A stretch of 41,501 bases of DNA from Roseimaritima sediminicola (GCF_009618275.1 NZ_WIAD01000053.1:1-41501); one strand, 5' to 3'. Positions 1-12,508 are shown, counted from the first letter of the stretch. Numbers and translations are program-made. The notes: generated by a model from the sequence alone, not told the origin.

Positions 1-54
1 GAAGCCTGACTCGCTTAGGCTCGCCAGGCTTCGGGGGAGAGGGGAGAAAACGAT
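1..54 (-). repeat. Hairpin-ended intergenic repeat, truncated by window edge
   Basis: This is one end of a dispersed repeat also found at 31909-31964, 32089-32145, 36028-36084, 36205-36260 and 37811-37866. Bases 1-54 match 36217-36270 almost base for base: the right arm of a G-rich hairpin, followed by GGGGAGAAAACGAT. The other arm lies outside the window. It is probably the end of the same MITE-like element described at 36016-36272. Confidence 0.8.
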
Positions 55-60
55 TCTTCT

Positions 61-225
61 TCATACATAGAATCCGCCGGAGTCAGCAAATCTCAAATCG
101 AGCACGATTCGAACTCGCCACTTCCAAAGTCTGGCGACTTCAGCTGCGTGTGGCGGTGTCCAAGCTCTGGCGACACTCGGCTGCGGTGTTTGGCTGCTTT
201 CGGCGGAGCGAAAGGCGACACTCGG
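61..225. repeat. Mosaic of short degenerate repeats
   Basis: No gene is seen here. Bases 61-86 (CATACATAGAATCCG, then GGAGTCAG) match the inner part of the inverted end at 22024-22050. Bases 124-180 hold two degenerate ~30 bp units containing TCTGGCGAC; the first (CCAAAGTCTGGCGACTTCAG) recurs near 30882. Around 203-225, CGGAGCGAAAGGCGACACT matches the repeat at 17965-17985. The segment looks like remnants of several repeat families downstream of the HD-GYP gene. Confidence 0.65.
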
Positions 226-1536
226 CTACAACGCGGGGACGTCGACCAGTTCCAACTGGACGCGGATGACCTCTTCGCTGCCTGCGAAGAAGCTGTCCAG
301 GACGCGCGGATCGAACTGCGTGCCGCGGCCTTCCTCGAGGATCTGAAAACACTTCTCGCGAGGCATCGGGTCTTTGTAGGGCCGAGCGCTGCTGAGCGCG
401 TCGTAGACGTCGGCCACGCTGGTGATCCGAGCCTCCAGCGGGATGTCCTCGCCCTTGAGCCCCAGCGGATAACCGGTTCCGTCCCAGCGTTCGTGGTGCG
501 ACAGCGCGATGGTCGACGCCAGCCGCAGCAGCGGGCTGGCCTGGGCCGCCAACAACTGGCCCCCGGCCATCACGTGCCGGCGCAGGGTTTCGGTTTCCGC
601 CGGCGAATGGGCGCGGATGATTGAATGCCCGATCGCCGCGTGGCGTTTGATGAAATCGAATTCATCCGGATCCAGACGTCCCGGTTTGTGCAGCACCGCG
701 TCGGGGATCGCGATCTTGCCGACGTCGTGCAGCTGGGCGGCCAGCTCGATATTGCTGACCTGCTCGGCCGAAAAACCCATGCGCTTGGCGATGATCCCGG
801 CAAAGCGGCCGACGCGGACAACGTGGTTGCCCGTTTCGGTGTCGCGATACTCGGCCGCCCGAGCCAAACATTCGACGACTTCCCGCCGCGAACATTCCAG
901 CTCCCGCGTGCGCTCCGCAACCCGCTGCTCGAGCTGCTGGGCGTAGCGGGCCATCTGGTTCTGATAGGACCGCATGATCAACGTGTTGCGGACGCGGGGC
1001 AGCAGGTCGTTGGGGTCGACCGGCTTGGCCAAAAAGTCGGTTGCGCCCAGCGTCAAACAGGTGCGCTTGGTCTCGTCATCGGCGTTGGCCGTGATGATCA
1101 GGACGGGCAGGAAGCGGAGCCGGGGATGTTGACGCAATTGTCCCAGCAGGTCGATTCCGGAAACCTCCGGCATCATTACGTCCAACAGCAACAGGTCGGG
1201 CCGCTGTTGCTCGAACCACTGCATGGCGATGGTCGAATCGGTGCTGGTTTGGATGTTGGTGTAGCCGCTGCCTTCGAGGTACCGCTTGAGCACCCGGACG
1301 TTGGCCAGCTCGTCGTCCAGGATCAGCACTTTGGCGGAGGTGATCGCCGGAGGCTTGCCCGCCGGTGGCGATGGTGGCCGATTTGCCGCGGGACGCCCGG
1401 CGGTCGCAGCTTGTGCCGCCGCACCGCCCTGCCCTGGACGGACTGGACCTCCGGCCGGGGAGGCCGACCCCGGACCAACGACCGGTGGACCCGCGGGCTG
1501 AGCGTGCTCGCCGGGAAGAGGATTCGCCGTCGACAT
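226..1536 (-). CDS. Response regulator with HD-GYP domain (probable c-di-GMP phosphodiesterase)
   Basis: A 436-aa cytoplasmic regulator predicted to hydrolyse cyclic di-GMP when its receiver domain is phosphorylated. Residues 1-65 are a Pro/Ala/Gly-rich, probably disordered tail. Residues 70-185 form a REC domain with phosphoacceptor Asp119 (LLLLDVMMPEVSG) and the conserved Lys in FLAKPVD. A short coiled coil leads into the HD-GYP domain, which has the HD pair His270-Asp271 (QLHDVGK) and the signature HHERWDGTGYP, so the metal site and GYP loop look intact. The ATG at 1536 was chosen because AGGA lies 6 nt upstream; a TTG two codons earlier is in frame. It lies downstream of, and codirectional with, the histidine kinase at 1828-4479, separated by repeats, and is a plausible partner for it. 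Domain calls are firm; pairing and enzymatic activity are inferred. Confidence 0.93.
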   Translation of the reverse strand: MSTANPLPGEHAQPAGPPVVGPGSASPAGGPVRPGQGGAAAQAATAGRPAANRPPSPPAGKPPAITSAKVLILDDELANVRVLKRYLEGSGYTNIQTSTDSTIAMQWFEQQRPDLLLLDVMMPEVSGIDLLGQLRQHPRLRFLPVLIITANADDETKRTCLTLGATDFLAKPVDPNDLLPRVRNTLIMRSYQNQMARYAQQLEQRVAERTRELECSRREVVECLARAAEYRDTETGNHVVRVGRFAGIIAKRMGFSAEQVSNIELAAQLHDVGKIAIPDAVLHKPGRLDPDEFDFIKRHAAIGHSIIRAHSPAETETLRRHVMAGGQLLAAQASPLLRLASTIALSHHERWDGTGYPLGLKGEDIPLEARITSVADVYDALSSARPYKDPMPREKCFQILEEGRGTQFDPRVLDSFFAGSEEVIRVQLELVDVPAL

Positions 1537-1639
1537 CTGCAATCCTTTTCTAGCCGCCTAGTCGCTGGGAAGAGAACCGTACTTCCCGATTTATCGGCAA
1601 GCGGCCAGCCCAGCATTAAGCAAACGGTAACCCGCTCAC

Positions 1640-1819
1640 GTCGCTGGAGTCTAGGCTTTAGCCGAGCGGGCCGCGTGCGCTGTGAATCGCCTAAAGGCTA
1701 GACTCCAACGCCGAACTCCGGCGAGGAACGCCCCCGTCGCTGGAGTCTAGGCTTTAGCCGAGCGGGCCGCGTGCACTGTGAATCGCCTAAAGGCTAGACT
1801 CCAACGCCGAACTCCGGCG
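1640..1819. repeat. Two tandem 84-bp palindromic repeats
   Basis: Two copies, 1640-1723 and 1736-1819, differ at a single base (G at 1679, A at 1775) and are separated by 12 bp. Each begins GTCGCTGGAGTCTAGGCTTT and contains an imperfect inverted repeat: TGGAGTCTAGGCTTTAG pairs with CTAAAGGCTAGACTCCA, 16 of 17 positions, around a ~31 nt loop. They fill most of the space between the kinase stop and the HD-GYP start, so they could fold in the intergenic transcript or end transcription. Confidence 0.9.
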
Positions 1820-1827
1820 TGGTTCGG

Positions 1828-4479
1828 CTAGACGGGGACTTCGACGTGATCGATCATCTCGAGCAAACGTGCAACCAGTTCGCCACACGCCTCCGCGTCT
1901 TGGCGTTCGGCGGCTTGCTGCAGCCGGGCGGCCGGATCGACCAACGGTTGAAAGCCGGTCGTGCCCGCCGAACCTTTCATCCAGTGCGCGATCTCGCTGA
2001 GCGGTTTCCACTGGCCGGCTTCGAAGGCCTGCTGCAGGGCGCGACCGCGTTGCTCGAGCCGGGGCAGGAAATCGATCACGATCTCGCGGAACTCGGCGTC
2101 GTCCATCGGCAGCGACGAGCGGATCGGCCGATGCGCTGCCGTGGACGTCGGCGGCGTGTCCAGCTGGGCTGCGATGTCGGCCTGCAGTTCGGATACGCCG
2201 GCCAACAGGGTATGCGCGGTGTCCGGGGCCGCCGCCTGCCGCGCAAGTGGCTGGGGTTGTCGGGCGGACGGTGCCGGCCCTGTCCCCGGCGATGCGTCCC
2301 CCGGCGATGCGTCCCCCGGCGACGCGGTCGACGATTCGGCGGCGGTTTCCGGTTCCGCTTCCACGCCGACGTAGCCGGCGACGGTTTGCACCAACAGATC
2401 GACGTTGACGGGTTTGGTCAGAAACTCATTACAGCCCACCTGCAAGCATCGCTGGCGGTCGCCTTTCATGGCGTTTCCGGTCAGCGCGATGATCGGCACA
2501 TCGCAGCCGGTCGAACGGATCATACTGGTCGCCTGATAGCCGTCCAGGACGGGCATCTGCATGTCCATCAGGACCAGGTCGAACGCCGTGCGGCTGAGCT
2601 CTCGCAGCGCTTCGCGGCCGTCGCACCCGGTCCGCACTTGGGCTCCGGCGCGTCGCAGGATCAATTCGATCAGCCGGCGATTGGCTTCGCCATCGTCGAC
2701 CACGAGGATCTGTTTGGCCGGCAGCCGCACGGTCGCCGCGGCGTTGGGTTCGGCGGTCAGCCGTTTCACCGCCGCTTCGATCTCTTCGACCGACAGCATG
2801 CGGGTGTGGCGGAGCGAGCCGGTGGGAATGCGCACCAGGAATTTGCTGCCAACGCCTTCTTCGCTGCTGACCGTCAGGCTGCCGCCCATGGCTTCGGCGA
2901 ATTGACGGCTGATCGCCAGCCCCAGCCCGGTGCCGCCGAATCGGCGAGTCGTCGACCCATCGGCTTGCTGGAAGGCATCGAAGATGCGGGCCTGCTGTTC
3001 GGGCGTCATACCGATGCCGGTATCGGCCACTTCGATTTCGATGTTGGGCTGTTTGCCGCGCGTCATTCGCACTCCGATGCTCACACCGCCACTCTCGGTG
3101 AACTTGATCGCATTGCCGGTCAAGTTGGTGACGATCTGACGCAGTTTGGTGGGGTCGGACTGGATGAACTCGGGCAGTTCGGTTTTGAAATCGGCCTGGA
3201 GGTACAGCCCCCCCTCTTCGGCTCGCTGCGACAGCACGCTGACCACGTCGTGGGTGATCTGCCATACCGAGCAATCGATTTTCTCGACCTGCAGGCGGCC
3301 GGATTCGATCTTCGAAAGGTCCAGGATATCGTTGATCAATTCCAGCAGATGTTGGCCGCTGCGATGGATCATATCCAGGTACTCGACCTCCTCTTGCCGG
3401 CTGGCGGCCATCCCACGGCGGAGCACATCGGCAAAGCCCAACACGGCGTTCAGCGGGGTGCGGATCTCGTGGCTCATATTGGCCACGAACGCACTTTTGG
3501 CGGCGCTGGCGGCGTCGGCCTGGTCGCGGGCGGCGCGCAGTTGCACCTTGATTTCTTCCAGGTGCGTGACGTCGTCGCAGCAGACCATGACGCCGCGGAC
3601 CACACCGCCGCTGGCCAGCACCGGCGAGCAGCTGATGTTCAACGTTCGCTGGTCGCCGTGGGCGTCGGTGATTTCCAGCATCTGACCCACCAGGGCGCGG
3701 CCGTTCTGCTGGGATTCTTCCCACGGCAGCAGCACGGTGTTCGGGTCGCTGCGCCGGGGCTGGTCGGCGGGCTCGGCCCAGGGCAGGCTGCGGACGGGAC
3801 GCCCGACCAATTGTTCCGGTGACACCTGCAGCAGCTCGGCAAAGACGCGGTTGGCAAAGCGGATAACGCCTTTGTGATCGATCAACAGCAGGCTTTCGGC
3901 CAACACGTCCAGAGCTTCGCGAACTCGGCCCGGCACGGCGCTGTTGGGATCCAGTTGCCGCAGCATGCGTCCGAAGTAGACCCAGAACATCAAACACGTG
4001 ACCGCCCCGATCATCAGTGGCACCGAGATCGCTTTTTGACGAACGAACCCAAACAGACTGTCGTCGTTGAGAGGTTGGAAAGCGACTTCGACCGCGCCCC
4101 AGGGATCGCCTTTGGCGATCAGAGGGACGCGGATCTGGTCGGCCGTCGAGGCAGCGTCCTCGCCGAGCAACCATTCGCTTTCGTGCGCGCCGGTGGAAAC
4201 CATCAAGCGGCCACCGCTGCGGCGGATACCCACGCTGCGGATTTGAGGGTTGTGTTCGGCGACGGCCACCAAAGCCATCTCCATCATCGGCACCTGGTCC
4301 TGGGCCAACATGGCGGAACTGTATACGGCGATCGATTCGCACAGCTGGGCCCGGCCCTGGGCGACCACCGGGCGTTCGTCGGGAAGGATTCCGAAAAACA
4401 CCGACATCAACAGGGCGCTGACGACAATCCCCGCAGCTCCAAATGCCAAACGCAGCCGTGCGGTTATTTGACGATTCAT
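1828..4479 (-). CDS. Hybrid sensor histidine kinase (PAS-HisKA-HATPase-REC-HPt)
   Basis: An 883-aa membrane phosphorelay kinase. Membrane helices at about 10-34 and 150-170 bracket a ~115-residue extracytoplasmic sensor region of no recognised family. A PAS-like domain (about 190-325), HisKA with His337 ([16 protein letters not shown]), HATPase with the N box, DTGIGM and GGTGLGL, a REC domain with Asp639 ([13 protein letters not shown]) and a C-terminal HPt with His832 ([13 protein letters not shown]) follow. A Pro/Ser/Gly/Asp linker before the HPt is encoded by 15-bp tandem repeats (2291-2320). The ATG at 4479 was chosen because it starts the first hydrophobic segment and sits 10 bp after the stop of the giant surface-protein gene; an in-frame upstream extension to 4575 would overlap that gene. 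The near-contiguous arrangement suggests co-transcription. The signal sensed is unknown. Confidence 0.93.
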   Translation of the reverse strand: MNRQITARLRLAFGAAGIVVSALLMSVFFGILPDERPVVAQGRAQLCESIAVYSSAMLAQDQVPMMEMALVAVAEHNPQIRSVGIRRSGGRLMVSTGAHESEWLLGEDAASTADQIRVPLIAKGDPWGAVEVAFQPLNDDSLFGFVRQKAISVPLMIGAVTCLMFWVYFGRMLRQLDPNSAVPGRVREALDVLAESLLLIDHKGVIRFANRVFAELLQVSPEQLVGRPVRSLPWAEPADQPRRSDPNTVLLPWEESQQNGRALVGQMLEITDAHGDQRTLNISCSPVLASGGVVRGVMVCCDDVTHLEEIKVQLRAARDQADAASAAKSAFVANMSHEIRTPLNAVLGFADVLRRGMAASRQEEVEYLDMIHRSGQHLLELINDILDLSKIESGRLQVEKIDCSVWQITHDVVSVLSQRAEEGGLYLQADFKTELPEFIQSDPTKLRQIVTNLTGNAIKFTESGGVSIGVRMTRGKQPNIEIEVADTGIGMTPEQQARIFDAFQQADGSTTRRFGGTGLGLAISRQFAEAMGGSLTVSSEEGVGSKFLVRIPTGSLRHTRMLSVEEIEAAVKRLTAEPNAAATVRLPAKQILVVDDGEANRRLIELILRRAGAQVRTGCDGREALRELSRTAFDLVLMDMQMPVLDGYQATSMIRSTGCDVPIIALTGNAMKGDRQRCLQVGCNEFLTKPVNVDLLVQTVAGYVGVEAEPETAAESSTASPGDASPGDASPGTGPAPSARQPQPLARQAAAPDTAHTLLAGVSELQADIAAQLDTPPTSTAAHRPIRSSLPMDDAEFREIVIDFLPRLEQRGRALQQAFEAGQWKPLSEIAHWMKGSAGTTGFQPLVDPAARLQQAAERQDAEACGELVARLLEMIDHVEVPV

Positions 4480-4489
4480 TCCGTTGTGC

Positions 4490-7400
4490 TCATCGATCGG
4501 CGTCGGTCTGCGGCGGAGCCTCCTCCACCATCGATTCCAATGACTCTCCGTCGTCTTCGGTCCCATCGACGGCATTCAGGATGGCCATGGGGTCCATTAA
4601 TCGCCACATCGGCAGATTGGCCATCACACTGCTAAGCAAAATCCCGCCGCGGATCACCCAAACCACATACCCCACCGTAATGCTGGTCGTAGCCGTTACA
4701 GTCGCGCCAATCGTGACCGTCGTGTTGGAGACCGACGAACCGACTTCGTTTTGCATGGAATGGATCGCCTGCCACATCTGCGGTTGAGTGATGGCGGCTC
4801 GGATCTGGGAGGCAGCGGTGGCGTAGGCGGTGCGGAGCTCCTCGGCTTGTTCGGCCAGCGGCGTCTCGCCGACGGCCCGCTCGGCCGTCTCCACCACGGT
4901 CTCCAGCGTTTGTTCGGCCACCAGGGTCCAGCCAGCCGGCGGTGCGGTTTTCGCAGCCAGGACGGCAGCCGTGGGGTCGACGCCCGTGGTCGATGCCTGG
5001 ACCGCTTGGCCGCTTTCAACCGGCGCGTTGGGCACGGCCGGTGCCGCGGCGTCTTGGCCGGTTTCGCTCTCTTCGCTCTGTTCGCTCGCGGCGTCCGCGT
5101 CGGCGTCACTGTCGGCCGGCTCGCTCTCGACGCTCGGTTCGGCAGGCGGCGCGACGGGCGCGGCGATCGGAGCCGTGTGGGTGGGCGGCGGTACCAGCGG
5201 AGGTGCCAGGTGGACACAAACCGGATCGCTGGTCGTCGTGCCATCGGACAGGCGGTAAGTGAACGAGACATCACCGCGGCCGTCCGAGCGGTATTCGAAC
5301 TGACCGCCGCCCAGATCCACCAGCACACCCTCCTCGGGCAGCGTCAGGATCTGAACCGTCAGAGCGTCTCCGTCGACGTCGATGTCGTTGGCCAACAGAT
5401 CGGCAACCGAAAACCGAATGACTTCGTCGGTCACCACGATCCGGTCGGCACGACCCACCGGTCGGTCGTTCACCGGCGTGACCGTTACGTTCACCGTATG
5501 GGTGACGCTGGCGCCGGAATCGTCGATGGCTCGAACGTGAATCTGCGTGGTGCCGTGCCAGTGGTTCCTGGGGGTCACGTGCAGGTCGTCGCCCTGGATG
5601 CTGGCTCGCAGCTGGCTGCCGTCGGCGACGTCGACGCGGTACTCGAGCGTGGCATCATCGATGTCCTGGAACCAGGACGCCAGCGATACCGTCTGCGGCG
5701 TGTCTTCTGCCGTGGTGATCGCGTTCGCGGGCGAATCGATCACCGGCGCGTCGTTGACGTCCTGAACCTCGACCACGAAGGATTCGCTGCTGCTCGTTAC
5801 GCCGTCGCTGACCGTGACGGTGATCGTGGCCGATCCGGTCTGGTTGGCCACCGGTTCGAAGGACAGCGTGCGATCCCGACCGCCGGCGGTCACCCAGATC
5901 GAAGCATCCGAAATCAACGCCTGGTTATCGGAGGTGGCCGTGACGACCAGGGTATGCTCGGCATCGTCCACGTCGTCGATCGTGATCCCGAGGTTGCTGC
6001 GCACGTCTTCGGGGACGGTTTGACTTCCGATCGGCGTGATCTGCGGGGTGTCGTTCACCGCATCGACCTGGACCACGAATGAGGTGGTGGTTGAGTACAC
6101 GCCGTCGCTGGCCGTAACAGTCACCGTGGCGGTGCCGGATTGGTTGGCGGAGGGCGAAAGCGTGATCGTGCGATTGGCCCCGCTGCCGCCCAGCACGAGG
6201 CCGTCGGCTGCGAACAACGCCGGGTTATCGGTCACGGCCGTGACCGTCAGATCGCTCGCCGCACTTTCTCCATCGCCCACCACAAATGCCAGCGGACCGC
6301 TGCTGGTGTCTTCGTCGAATCGCTGGTCGGCGATCGCCGTGATCGCGGGCGGCTCGTTGACGTCGGTCACCGTAATTAGAACGGTTTGTACCGTGCTCGC
6401 GCCGACACCGTCCCGGGCGGTGATTTCAACCTCGTAGACGTTGTTGGCGCCAACGTCCGAGGGGGCTTCGAAGTCGAATGCCGGTGCATGCAGGCGATCG
6501 TTACTGATAATACTGAATCTCGACTGGTCGGCGCCGCCGGTGATCGTGTAGGTGACGGTGTCGGGGGTCAGGTCGGCATCGGTAGTGACCAGGGTGTGCT
6601 GGAGGGCTTGGTTTTCGGCGATGCTGACGTTGGCGGGCGAAGTCCAAACGGGGGCGTTATCGTTGCGGTCCAAGACGGCCACGGTAAAGGTGCGGGTCGA
6701 GGACGATCCGTCACTGCTCCTCGCCCGGACCACGATGCTGTGGGACGTATCGGTTTCGGCGTCCAGCCCGCCCGCGACGGTGACCACGCCACTGGCGGCG
6801 TCGATCGCAAACCGTCCGCCGGCGGAATCGTCCAGGCTGTACGTGACCGTGTTATTGGTCGCATCCGCATCGCTGGCCTGCGCCGTGAGGCCCACCGCGG
6901 TGCCCACCGCGGCGTCCTCAGCAACTTGGTTTGCCGCGGCATCATTGTCGCTGATCGCGCCGACGGGAACTTCGTTGACGTCGTTCAAGTCGATCCGCAG
7001 GTCGACCGTATCGTCTGGGGTCCCGCCGATCGTGTTGTCGTCGACGCGGACGCGGACGTCGTACTGCGACTTGGTTTCGAAGTCGAGCGAGACGCCGGAC
7101 TTCAGTTTCAGATCATTGCCGACGATTTCGAACGCCCCGGCGTCCGCGCCGGCCAGGCTGAGCAGGTTCGCGCCGACGCCGTCATCGGAAATGACGATGT
7201 CGGCGACTTTCAGGCCGCCGGTCGTGTCGGTGTTTTCGTCGATGGAGGCGACGATGTTCGTCAGCGAGACGTTGGGCGCGAGGTTGGCGCTGACCGTGAT
7301 CGAAGCCGTGACGGTATCGCCGCCGAGGCCGCTGTCGAGTCCCGACGATGAAGCCTGCACATCGAAGCTGGCCGTTCCGGTAAAGTCGTTCGTGGGGGTG

Positions 7401-10400
7401 AACTTCAGGCCTGCAGACCCTTGAGCGACTGTTATGAAATCGCCATTGCTGATCGGCGTGGTGCCGTCGTTGTGGTACAGCGTGCCGCCGGAGATGCCGG
7501 TGATCTTATAATGCGTCGTCCCGGACGGATTGGTGGCGTTGGGTGAAAGGACCAAGCCGCTGGTCGACTGGACGTTCTGGACCGTGGAAGCATCGGTAAC
7601 GGTGGGCGTGTCGGTCACGTGAGCGACACTGACTTGGTGGTCTGGAAGCAGCGCGATGAAAGAAGGATGGTCCAGGCCGCCGGTTCCAGCCGTAACCAGG
7701 GTGCCCAGAGCGGCTCCGGTGGTGGTGTCGAACATCAAGATTTTGTCGTCGTCGTAGGCACTGGCGTACAGGATGCCCTCGGGCGAAACCGCCAAACCTT
7801 CGGCTTTGTCGATGCCGACGGCCAGCGTGCTCAGGCCGCCGTCGTACTTTTTGATTTCGTTCGCTGAACCGTCGGCAAGCAACAGATTGCCCGCGCTGTC
7901 GAAGGCGATCTGATAGGCCCCGGACAGCCCGGTACTGATCACCTGCGTCGCCCCGCCGGTGCTGATATCGAACCGATAAAGTTCTTTCTTCTTCCAGCTG
8001 GAGGCGTATAAATCGCCATCCGGGCCGAAGGTCAATCCCAGTGGTCCATCGATGCCGCTGCTGTCATCGGCAAACACGTCCACAAAGGCCCCGGTGGAAT
8101 CGTAGCGCAGGATTTGGTCGGTGTTGAAGCTGGAAACGTACAGGTTTCCCTCGGCGTCGAATGCCAACCCGGCGGCGCCGTTCAGACCGCCGCTGCCGGC
8201 CGCAACGAACTCGCCCAGATACGTTCCATCGGCGGCATAGCGGACGACGTTGTCGGAATCGAACCCGGCCACGTAGACCATGCCACCGGGACCAACCAGC
8301 ATCTGCAGAGGACGACTCAGTTGTCCGCCGGAATTGTCAAGCAATCCGATCAGGGAACCGGTATTGGCGTCGAAGCGATAGATCTTGTCGCTGCCGCCGC
8401 TGTACTCGCCGACCAGCAACTCGCGCTCGGTGTGGGTGCCGTCCTCGTCGGTTGCCGCGACCAGGATGTTGTAATTGCCGCCGCGGGTGTAGGTGTGCGT
8501 GGCCGTGCCGGCAGCAAAGTTGTGAGTCGTCGTATTGCCGTCGCCCCAGTCGACCGTCCAGCTGGTGATCGTATCGTCGCCGGCATCGATCGCGGACAGG
8601 TTCAGCGAATACACCGCGTCCTCGGTGCCATTCGCATCGCCACTGACCACCAAATCGGGCGCCTGATTGGCCACGGTCAGCGTGGCGGTGGCCGTTGCTA
8701 CGCCGCCATAGCCATCGTCGACCTGCACGCCGATCGTGTACGTCCCGTCGTCGTCGATCCCGGCGCCGGCCAGCGTAGCCCAGCTGACGGTGGGCGACAT
8801 CGCAGTCGGTTCACCGGTTTCCCCGTACACCCCGTCGTTATCCAGGTCCCAGCGGAAGGCGAGCGGATGGCCATCGGGATCGGAAGAAGCGGCAGCGGTC
8901 AGGTTCAGGCTTTGCCCCTCGGTGATCGAGTAGGAACCGCCGGCCGAAGCGGTGGGGGCTTGATTGGCCGGCATCGAGAGGGAATCGAAAACCGTGATCC
9001 CGTTGAAGGATTCGCCGGCCGGATTGTCGATCGTCATATCCGTTCCATCGAACAACAGCAACGCGGTGGCGGCGGTACCGGCAGCGGCGTCCTGTTCGGT
9101 CTGCGTCACGCTGAGTGCGGCCACGTCAAACTGGTCGACCACTTGGCCGCCGTAGGTGTCGGGGCCATCGACCACGACCAGCAGGGTGCCGCTGGCCAGC
9201 TGGGTGCCGCCGAAGTAGGTCGCTCGCTGCAGCAGATGCAGACCCTGCAGCTCGCGGGGGCTGCCGGAGATGGGATCCAGACCCAGCGGTTGACCGCCCA
9301 GCAGCAGTTCGGTGTCGGTGGTTTCAGTGGCCGCGCCTATGCCCGTACCGACGACATTGAAGGTGTAGATGTTGTGATGCAGCGAGGCATCGGAGTGGGC
9401 CACTAGGAAGGTCCCCTTGGTCAGCGTGGTGCCGCCGACGACCGTATCCTGTTCCACCAGGGACAGGGCGTGCACGTCGAAGGTCGTCGTCGCATCGTGA
9501 ACGCCGCTGTCGGCGACCGCCCCGTCGCCATCGATCAGCATGCTGTACGTTCCGCTGCTGTAGTTGCCCGGCGTGTCGGGACGGAACACCAGGATGTCCT
9601 TGCCATCGACACTCAGGCCGCCCACCGTGCCGGCTCCCCCGCCGGTGTCGAAACTCAGAATCAGGTCGCCGTGCTGGACCGTGAACTGCGTGCCCGTGGT
9701 GCCCAGCGTGACGGTGCTTTGCACGTAGTGCATGGCCCGGATGTCGTAGGGAGCGACGAAGCCGGGCAGTTTGGCGATCGTGCCCGACGTCACGCCGCTG
9801 GCCGGATCGAAGGCGTCGCTGGCATCCCCGAACCGCAAGATTTCGTTGTCGTTCCAGTTGTTTCCGCCTCCGTCGGCCGATCCGTCGGTCGTGAACAGCA
9901 GCTGGCCATCGATGGGCGTGCCAAAGCGACGCGCAAACACGCCCGCCGTATCAGCTTGACCGGCTTGCTGGCCATTGCCCGTCCAGACGGCGATGAAATG
10001 GTTCAGGTCCTGCATTGCGACCGACGCTTGGTCCTGGGTACCGCCCGTCGTCTGGTTGATCCGGAACTCATCGCCCACCCGGTTGCCGCTGGCGTCGTAC
10101 TTCTGGCCGAAGACGCCGCTGGAGTCCACTTGGCCGGTTTGATCGCCGTTGCCTTCCCAGACGATGATAAAGTTGCCCGCATCGTCCATGTCGATCGAAG
10201 GATCCTGTTGGTCTCCGCCACCGGTTGTCGCCACGTTGACCGCCGACGACAGAGGGTTGCCGCCGTTGTCGTAGCGTCGCATCCGCACGTCGCGTGAACC
10301 CGCGTTGCCCTCGCGCCAAGTAACCACCAGCGATCCGTCTTGGTGCATCGCCAACGCTCCGTTGCCGGCGTTCGTGCTGCCGTCGACCGTGATCGTGCCG

Positions 10401-12508
10401 CCGACGGGCGAACCGTCGGCCAGGTACCGTCGCAGCTTGACGCCGCCGGCATCGTCCCACAGCACCGCAAAGTCGCCGCTGTCATTGATCGCCACGGCCG
10501 GGTCGTAGTCGTTGCCCGCCCCGCCTGCGACGATCAAGTCGCTGCCGTCCAGGGCCGCACCGTTGGCGGCGAATCGGCGCGCATAAATATCCGCATCACC
10601 CAGGGCATCCAAGCCTTTCCAAGCGATCACGAAGCGGCCGTCGGAGGCAACGGCGATGGACGGAGTGGATCGAGCCGATAGCGATGCGTCGTTCACCCGG
10701 AACTCGCCGCCCAGGGCGTTGCCAGCGCTGTCGTAGCGGCGGGCCATCACGTCGGCGTCGCCCAGACCCGTCTTGTTGGTCCAGGCCACGACAAAATTAC
10801 CGGCGGCATCCATCCCCACCGTGGCCCAGTGTTGATCATTCACCGTGGTGCCGCTGCTGACGTGAATTTCGCCGCCCTGGGCGACGCCAAGGCGGTCGTA
10901 GCGCTGGGCGTACACGCCCCAGCCGGATCCATCCTGGTTGTTCGAAGACCAAACCACTACGTAGTCGCCGCTGTCGGCCAGGGCCACCGAGCGGTGGCTG
11001 CCGCGGCCTTCCAGCGACGTCTGCTGCGAGCTGCCGGTGGTAGAGTTGACGCGAACTTCGGTGCCGGAGGTCAGCGAGTAATCCGCGGCGCGAATGGGAA
11101 CCGCGCCGACCGCCCACTTGCCCGACGTGGCCACGCTCCAGGTCGGAGTCACGCTGGCTGCGCCGGCCATCAACGTGCCCGATCCGTTGGCTTTGCTGCG
11201 ATGCAGGTCCCAGTATTCGGTTTGCCCGCCGCCGGGGACCAGGTTGTAATTGTTGCTGTCATTGAGAGCGGCCACGCTGAAGACGGTTTCGCCATCCGCC
11301 GAGGATACGTCCGCCGATAACGTCGAAGACGTACCCTGCCGCGACGCAAAACTGCCCAGCGCTGCCTCCTGATCCACACCATTAAAGGTCATCACCCCGA
11401 TCGTGGCACCTTCGTGCTCCTCGTCCGTGAAACTGACGTGGACGTTGTGGGTACCCAGATCCGGAGCGAGCAAAGACCAGATCTCGACGCGGGCTGTCGA
11501 GCCGTCGTTGTGATCTTGAGCCCCGACGCGAGAGAGCGCCTTGCCGTTGTAGCTGACACTACTGACCCGCTCTCCTTTGTCTTCACCGAACGAGATACCT
11601 ACCAACATCAAGCGGTCGGTTCCGGACGTGGTATGCGAGACGCTGCGGCTGTCAGTCTCCGACGCAGCGGTTGCGGTGCTGGTCGCATCGACCGTGACGT
11701 TCAGCAGGTGTCCCCAGTTCTGCTGCAGGTGCTGGCTGAAGGCGATGTCGGTTTCGATGTGACCGGTGCTGTATTCCAGAATCCAGTCTCCACCGAACAA
11801 TGCGTGGCCGGTATCGTCGGTGCTGGCGGCGACGTCGCCGTCGGTGATGCGGGCCAAGGCGTCGATCAGTTCTTGCCCCTGTTGTGAAGCCGCCAGGTCG
11901 CAGCCATAAAACAACAGATCGGCATCCGCACGGAGAGACGCCTGCCACTGAGAGAGCGCCTGGGTGTGCTCGGGCAGCGTTTCGTTGCTCAGCCAGGAAT
12001 TGCCCAGCCGCAGCGCCCCGTCTTCGCCGTGCGAGACGATGTGTACCGCGTCGATGTCCTCGTACTCGGCCAGCCACTCGGTAATCTGTGCGAGCCCGTC
12101 GCGGCTGCCATCCAGGACCAGCACGTCCGTCACGGAGGCGTTGGTTTCGGCCAGATCCAGCAGCAGCTGTTCATGATCTGCGGCGGCCGGATCGATAATG
12201 ACCAGTTCGCGCCGCGGCTGCGCTGCGGTGGTGGTATCGGCGGCCGGAGTGAGCGGCATCTCCGCCGCGGAACCATCCGCGCCCGTTTCGGCGACCGCCT
12301 GCACGATGGGGGTCGCGCTCAGCAGCAGTCGCTGTTCCAGCGCGGTCGCGTTCAATCCGTCACAACCGTGGCCACCGGTATCATCGGTGCGCAGGGCCTC
12401 GCCCAGCAGGTACCGCGCCCGGTCCAGCCAGGTGCTGCATCGATGTCGCAGAGCCGGCAGCGAGCCGAACGGTTTGGATTGGGAGGGTTCCGAAGGTTGA
12501 ACGGCCAT
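4490..12508 (-). CDS. Giant secreted multidomain adhesin-like protein (DUF4347, PKD, NHL-like, cadherin)
   Basis: A 2672-aa protein. Near residue 55 it has [11 protein letters not shown], the LEPR-XLL motif of planctomycete exported proteins. A DUF4347 domain (about 98-265) carries His160 in IVSHGE and Cys203 in LFYGCDLA. Residues about 490-860 are repeats of the type [17 protein letters not shown] with DFVVAW strands, probably a beta-propeller. Two PKD-like domains (about 1185-1370), an NHL/SMP-30-like propeller (about 1370-1630), three cadherin-like domains (about 1745-2045) and four or five Ig/VCBS-like domains (to about 2430) follow. An acidic Pro/Ala linker precedes a membrane segment ([19 protein letters not shown], about 2600-2630) and a short acidic tail. 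The ATG at 12508 is preferred over an in-frame TTG at 12583; neither has a strong RBS. It is divergent from the export cluster beginning at 13086 and is its likely cargo (inference). Confidence 0.92.
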   Translation of the reverse strand: MAVQPSEPSQSKPFGSLPALRHRCSTWLDRARYLLGEALRTDDTGGHGCDGLNATALEQRLLLSATPIVQAVAETGADGSAAEMPLTPAADTTTAAQPRRELVIIDPAAADHEQLLLDLAETNASVTDVLVLDGSRDGLAQITEWLAEYEDIDAVHIVSHGEDGALRLGNSWLSNETLPEHTQALSQWQASLRADADLLFYGCDLAASQQGQELIDALARITDGDVAASTDDTGHALFGGDWILEYSTGHIETDIAFSQHLQQNWGHLLNVTVDATSTATAASETDSRSVSHTTSGTDRLMLVGISFGEDKGERVSSVSYNGKALSRVGAQDHNDGSTARVEIWSLLAPDLGTHNVHVSFTDEEHEGATIGVMTFNGVDQEAALGSFASRQGTSSTLSADVSSADGETVFSVAALNDSNNYNLVPGGGQTEYWDLHRSKANGSGTLMAGAASVTPTWSVATSGKWAVGAVPIRAADYSLTSGTEVRVNSTTGSSQQTSLEGRGSHRSVALADSGDYVVVWSSNNQDGSGWGVYAQRYDRLGVAQGGEIHVSSGTTVNDQHWATVGMDAAGNFVVAWTNKTGLGDADVMARRYDSAGNALGGEFRVNDASLSARSTPSIAVASDGRFVIAWKGLDALGDADIYARRFAANGAALDGSDLIVAGGAGNDYDPAVAINDSGDFAVLWDDAGGVKLRRYLADGSPVGGTITVDGSTNAGNGALAMHQDGSLVVTWREGNAGSRDVRMRRYDNGGNPLSSAVNVATTGGGDQQDPSIDMDDAGNFIIVWEGNGDQTGQVDSSGVFGQKYDASGNRVGDEFRINQTTGGTQDQASVAMQDLNHFIAVWTGNGQQAGQADTAGVFARRFGTPIDGQLLFTTDGSADGGGNNWNDNEILRFGDASDAFDPASGVTSGTIAKLPGFVAPYDIRAMHYVQSTVTLGTTGTQFTVQHGDLILSFDTGGGAGTVGGLSVDGKDILVFRPDTPGNYSSGTYSMLIDGDGAVADSGVHDATTTFDVHALSLVEQDTVVGGTTLTKGTFLVAHSDASLHHNIYTFNVVGTGIGAATETTDTELLLGGQPLGLDPISGSPRELQGLHLLQRATYFGGTQLASGTLLVVVDGPDTYGGQVVDQFDVAALSVTQTEQDAAAGTAATALLLFDGTDMTIDNPAGESFNGITVFDSLSMPANQAPTASAGGSYSITEGQSLNLTAAASSDPDGHPLAFRWDLDNDGVYGETGEPTAMSPTVSWATLAGAGIDDDGTYTIGVQVDDGYGGVATATATLTVANQAPDLVVSGDANGTEDAVYSLNLSAIDAGDDTITSWTVDWGDGNTTTHNFAAGTATHTYTRGGNYNILVAATDEDGTHTERELLVGEYSGGSDKIYRFDANTGSLIGLLDNSGGQLSRPLQMLVGPGGMVYVAGFDSDNVVRYAADGTYLGEFVAAGSGGLNGAAGLAFDAEGNLYVSSFNTDQILRYDSTGAFVDVFADDSSGIDGPLGLTFGPDGDLYASSWKKKELYRFDISTGGATQVISTGLSGAYQIAFDSAGNLLLADGSANEIKKYDGGLSTLAVGIDKAEGLAVSPEGILYASAYDDDKILMFDTTTGAALGTLVTAGTGGLDHPSFIALLPDHQVSVAHVTDTPTVTDASTVQNVQSTSGLVLSPNATNPSGTTHYKITGISGGTLYHNDGTTPISNGDFITVAQGSAGLKFTPTNDFTGTASFDVQASSSGLDSGLGGDTVTASITVSANLAPNVSLTNIVASIDENTDTTGGLKVADIVISDDGVGANLLSLAGADAGAFEIVGNDLKLKSGVSLDFETKSQYDVRVRVDDNTIGGTPDDTVDLRIDLNDVNEVPVGAISDNDAAANQVAEDAAVGTAVGLTAQASDADATNNTVTYSLDDSAGGRFAIDAASGVVTVAGGLDAETDTSHSIVVRARSSDGSSSTRTFTVAVLDRNDNAPVWTSPANVSIAENQALQHTLVTTDADLTPDTVTYTITGGADQSRFSIISNDRLHAPAFDFEAPSDVGANNVYEVEITARDGVGASTVQTVLITVTDVNEPPAITAIADQRFDEDTSSGPLAFVVGDGESAASDLTVTAVTDNPALFAADGLVLGGSGANRTITLSPSANQSGTATVTVTASDGVYSTTTSFVVQVDAVNDTPQITPIGSQTVPEDVRSNLGITIDDVDDAEHTLVVTATSDNQALISDASIWVTAGGRDRTLSFEPVANQTGSATITVTVSDGVTSSSESFVVEVQDVNDAPVIDSPANAITTAEDTPQTVSLASWFQDIDDATLEYRVDVADGSQLRASIQGDDLHVTPRNHWHGTTQIHVRAIDDSGASVTHTVNVTVTPVNDRPVGRADRIVVTDEVIRFSVADLLANDIDVDGDALTVQILTLPEEGVLVDLGGGQFEYRSDGRGDVSFTYRLSDGTTTSDPVCVHLAPPLVPPPTHTAPIAAPVAPPAEPSVESEPADSDADADAASEQSEESETGQDAAAPAVPNAPVESGQAVQASTTGVDPTAAVLAAKTAPPAGWTLVAEQTLETVVETAERAVGETPLAEQAEELRTAYATAASQIRAAITQPQMWQAIHSMQNEVGSSVSNTTVTIGATVTATTSITVGYVVWVIRGGILLSSVMANLPMWRLMDPMAILNAVDGTEDDGESLESMVEEAPPQTDADR

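Noticed and set aside
1819-3822. Long plus-strand ORF of 667 codons
   Set aside because: Antisense to the hybrid histidine kinase; Arg/Gln/Gly-rich composition without domains, typical of a shadow in GC-rich DNA.
4751-6082. Plus-strand ORFs antisense to the giant gene (4751-6082, 6386-7351, 8114-9406 and others)
   Set aside because: They mirror the repetitive cadherin/PKD codons on the other strand and carry no independent protein features.
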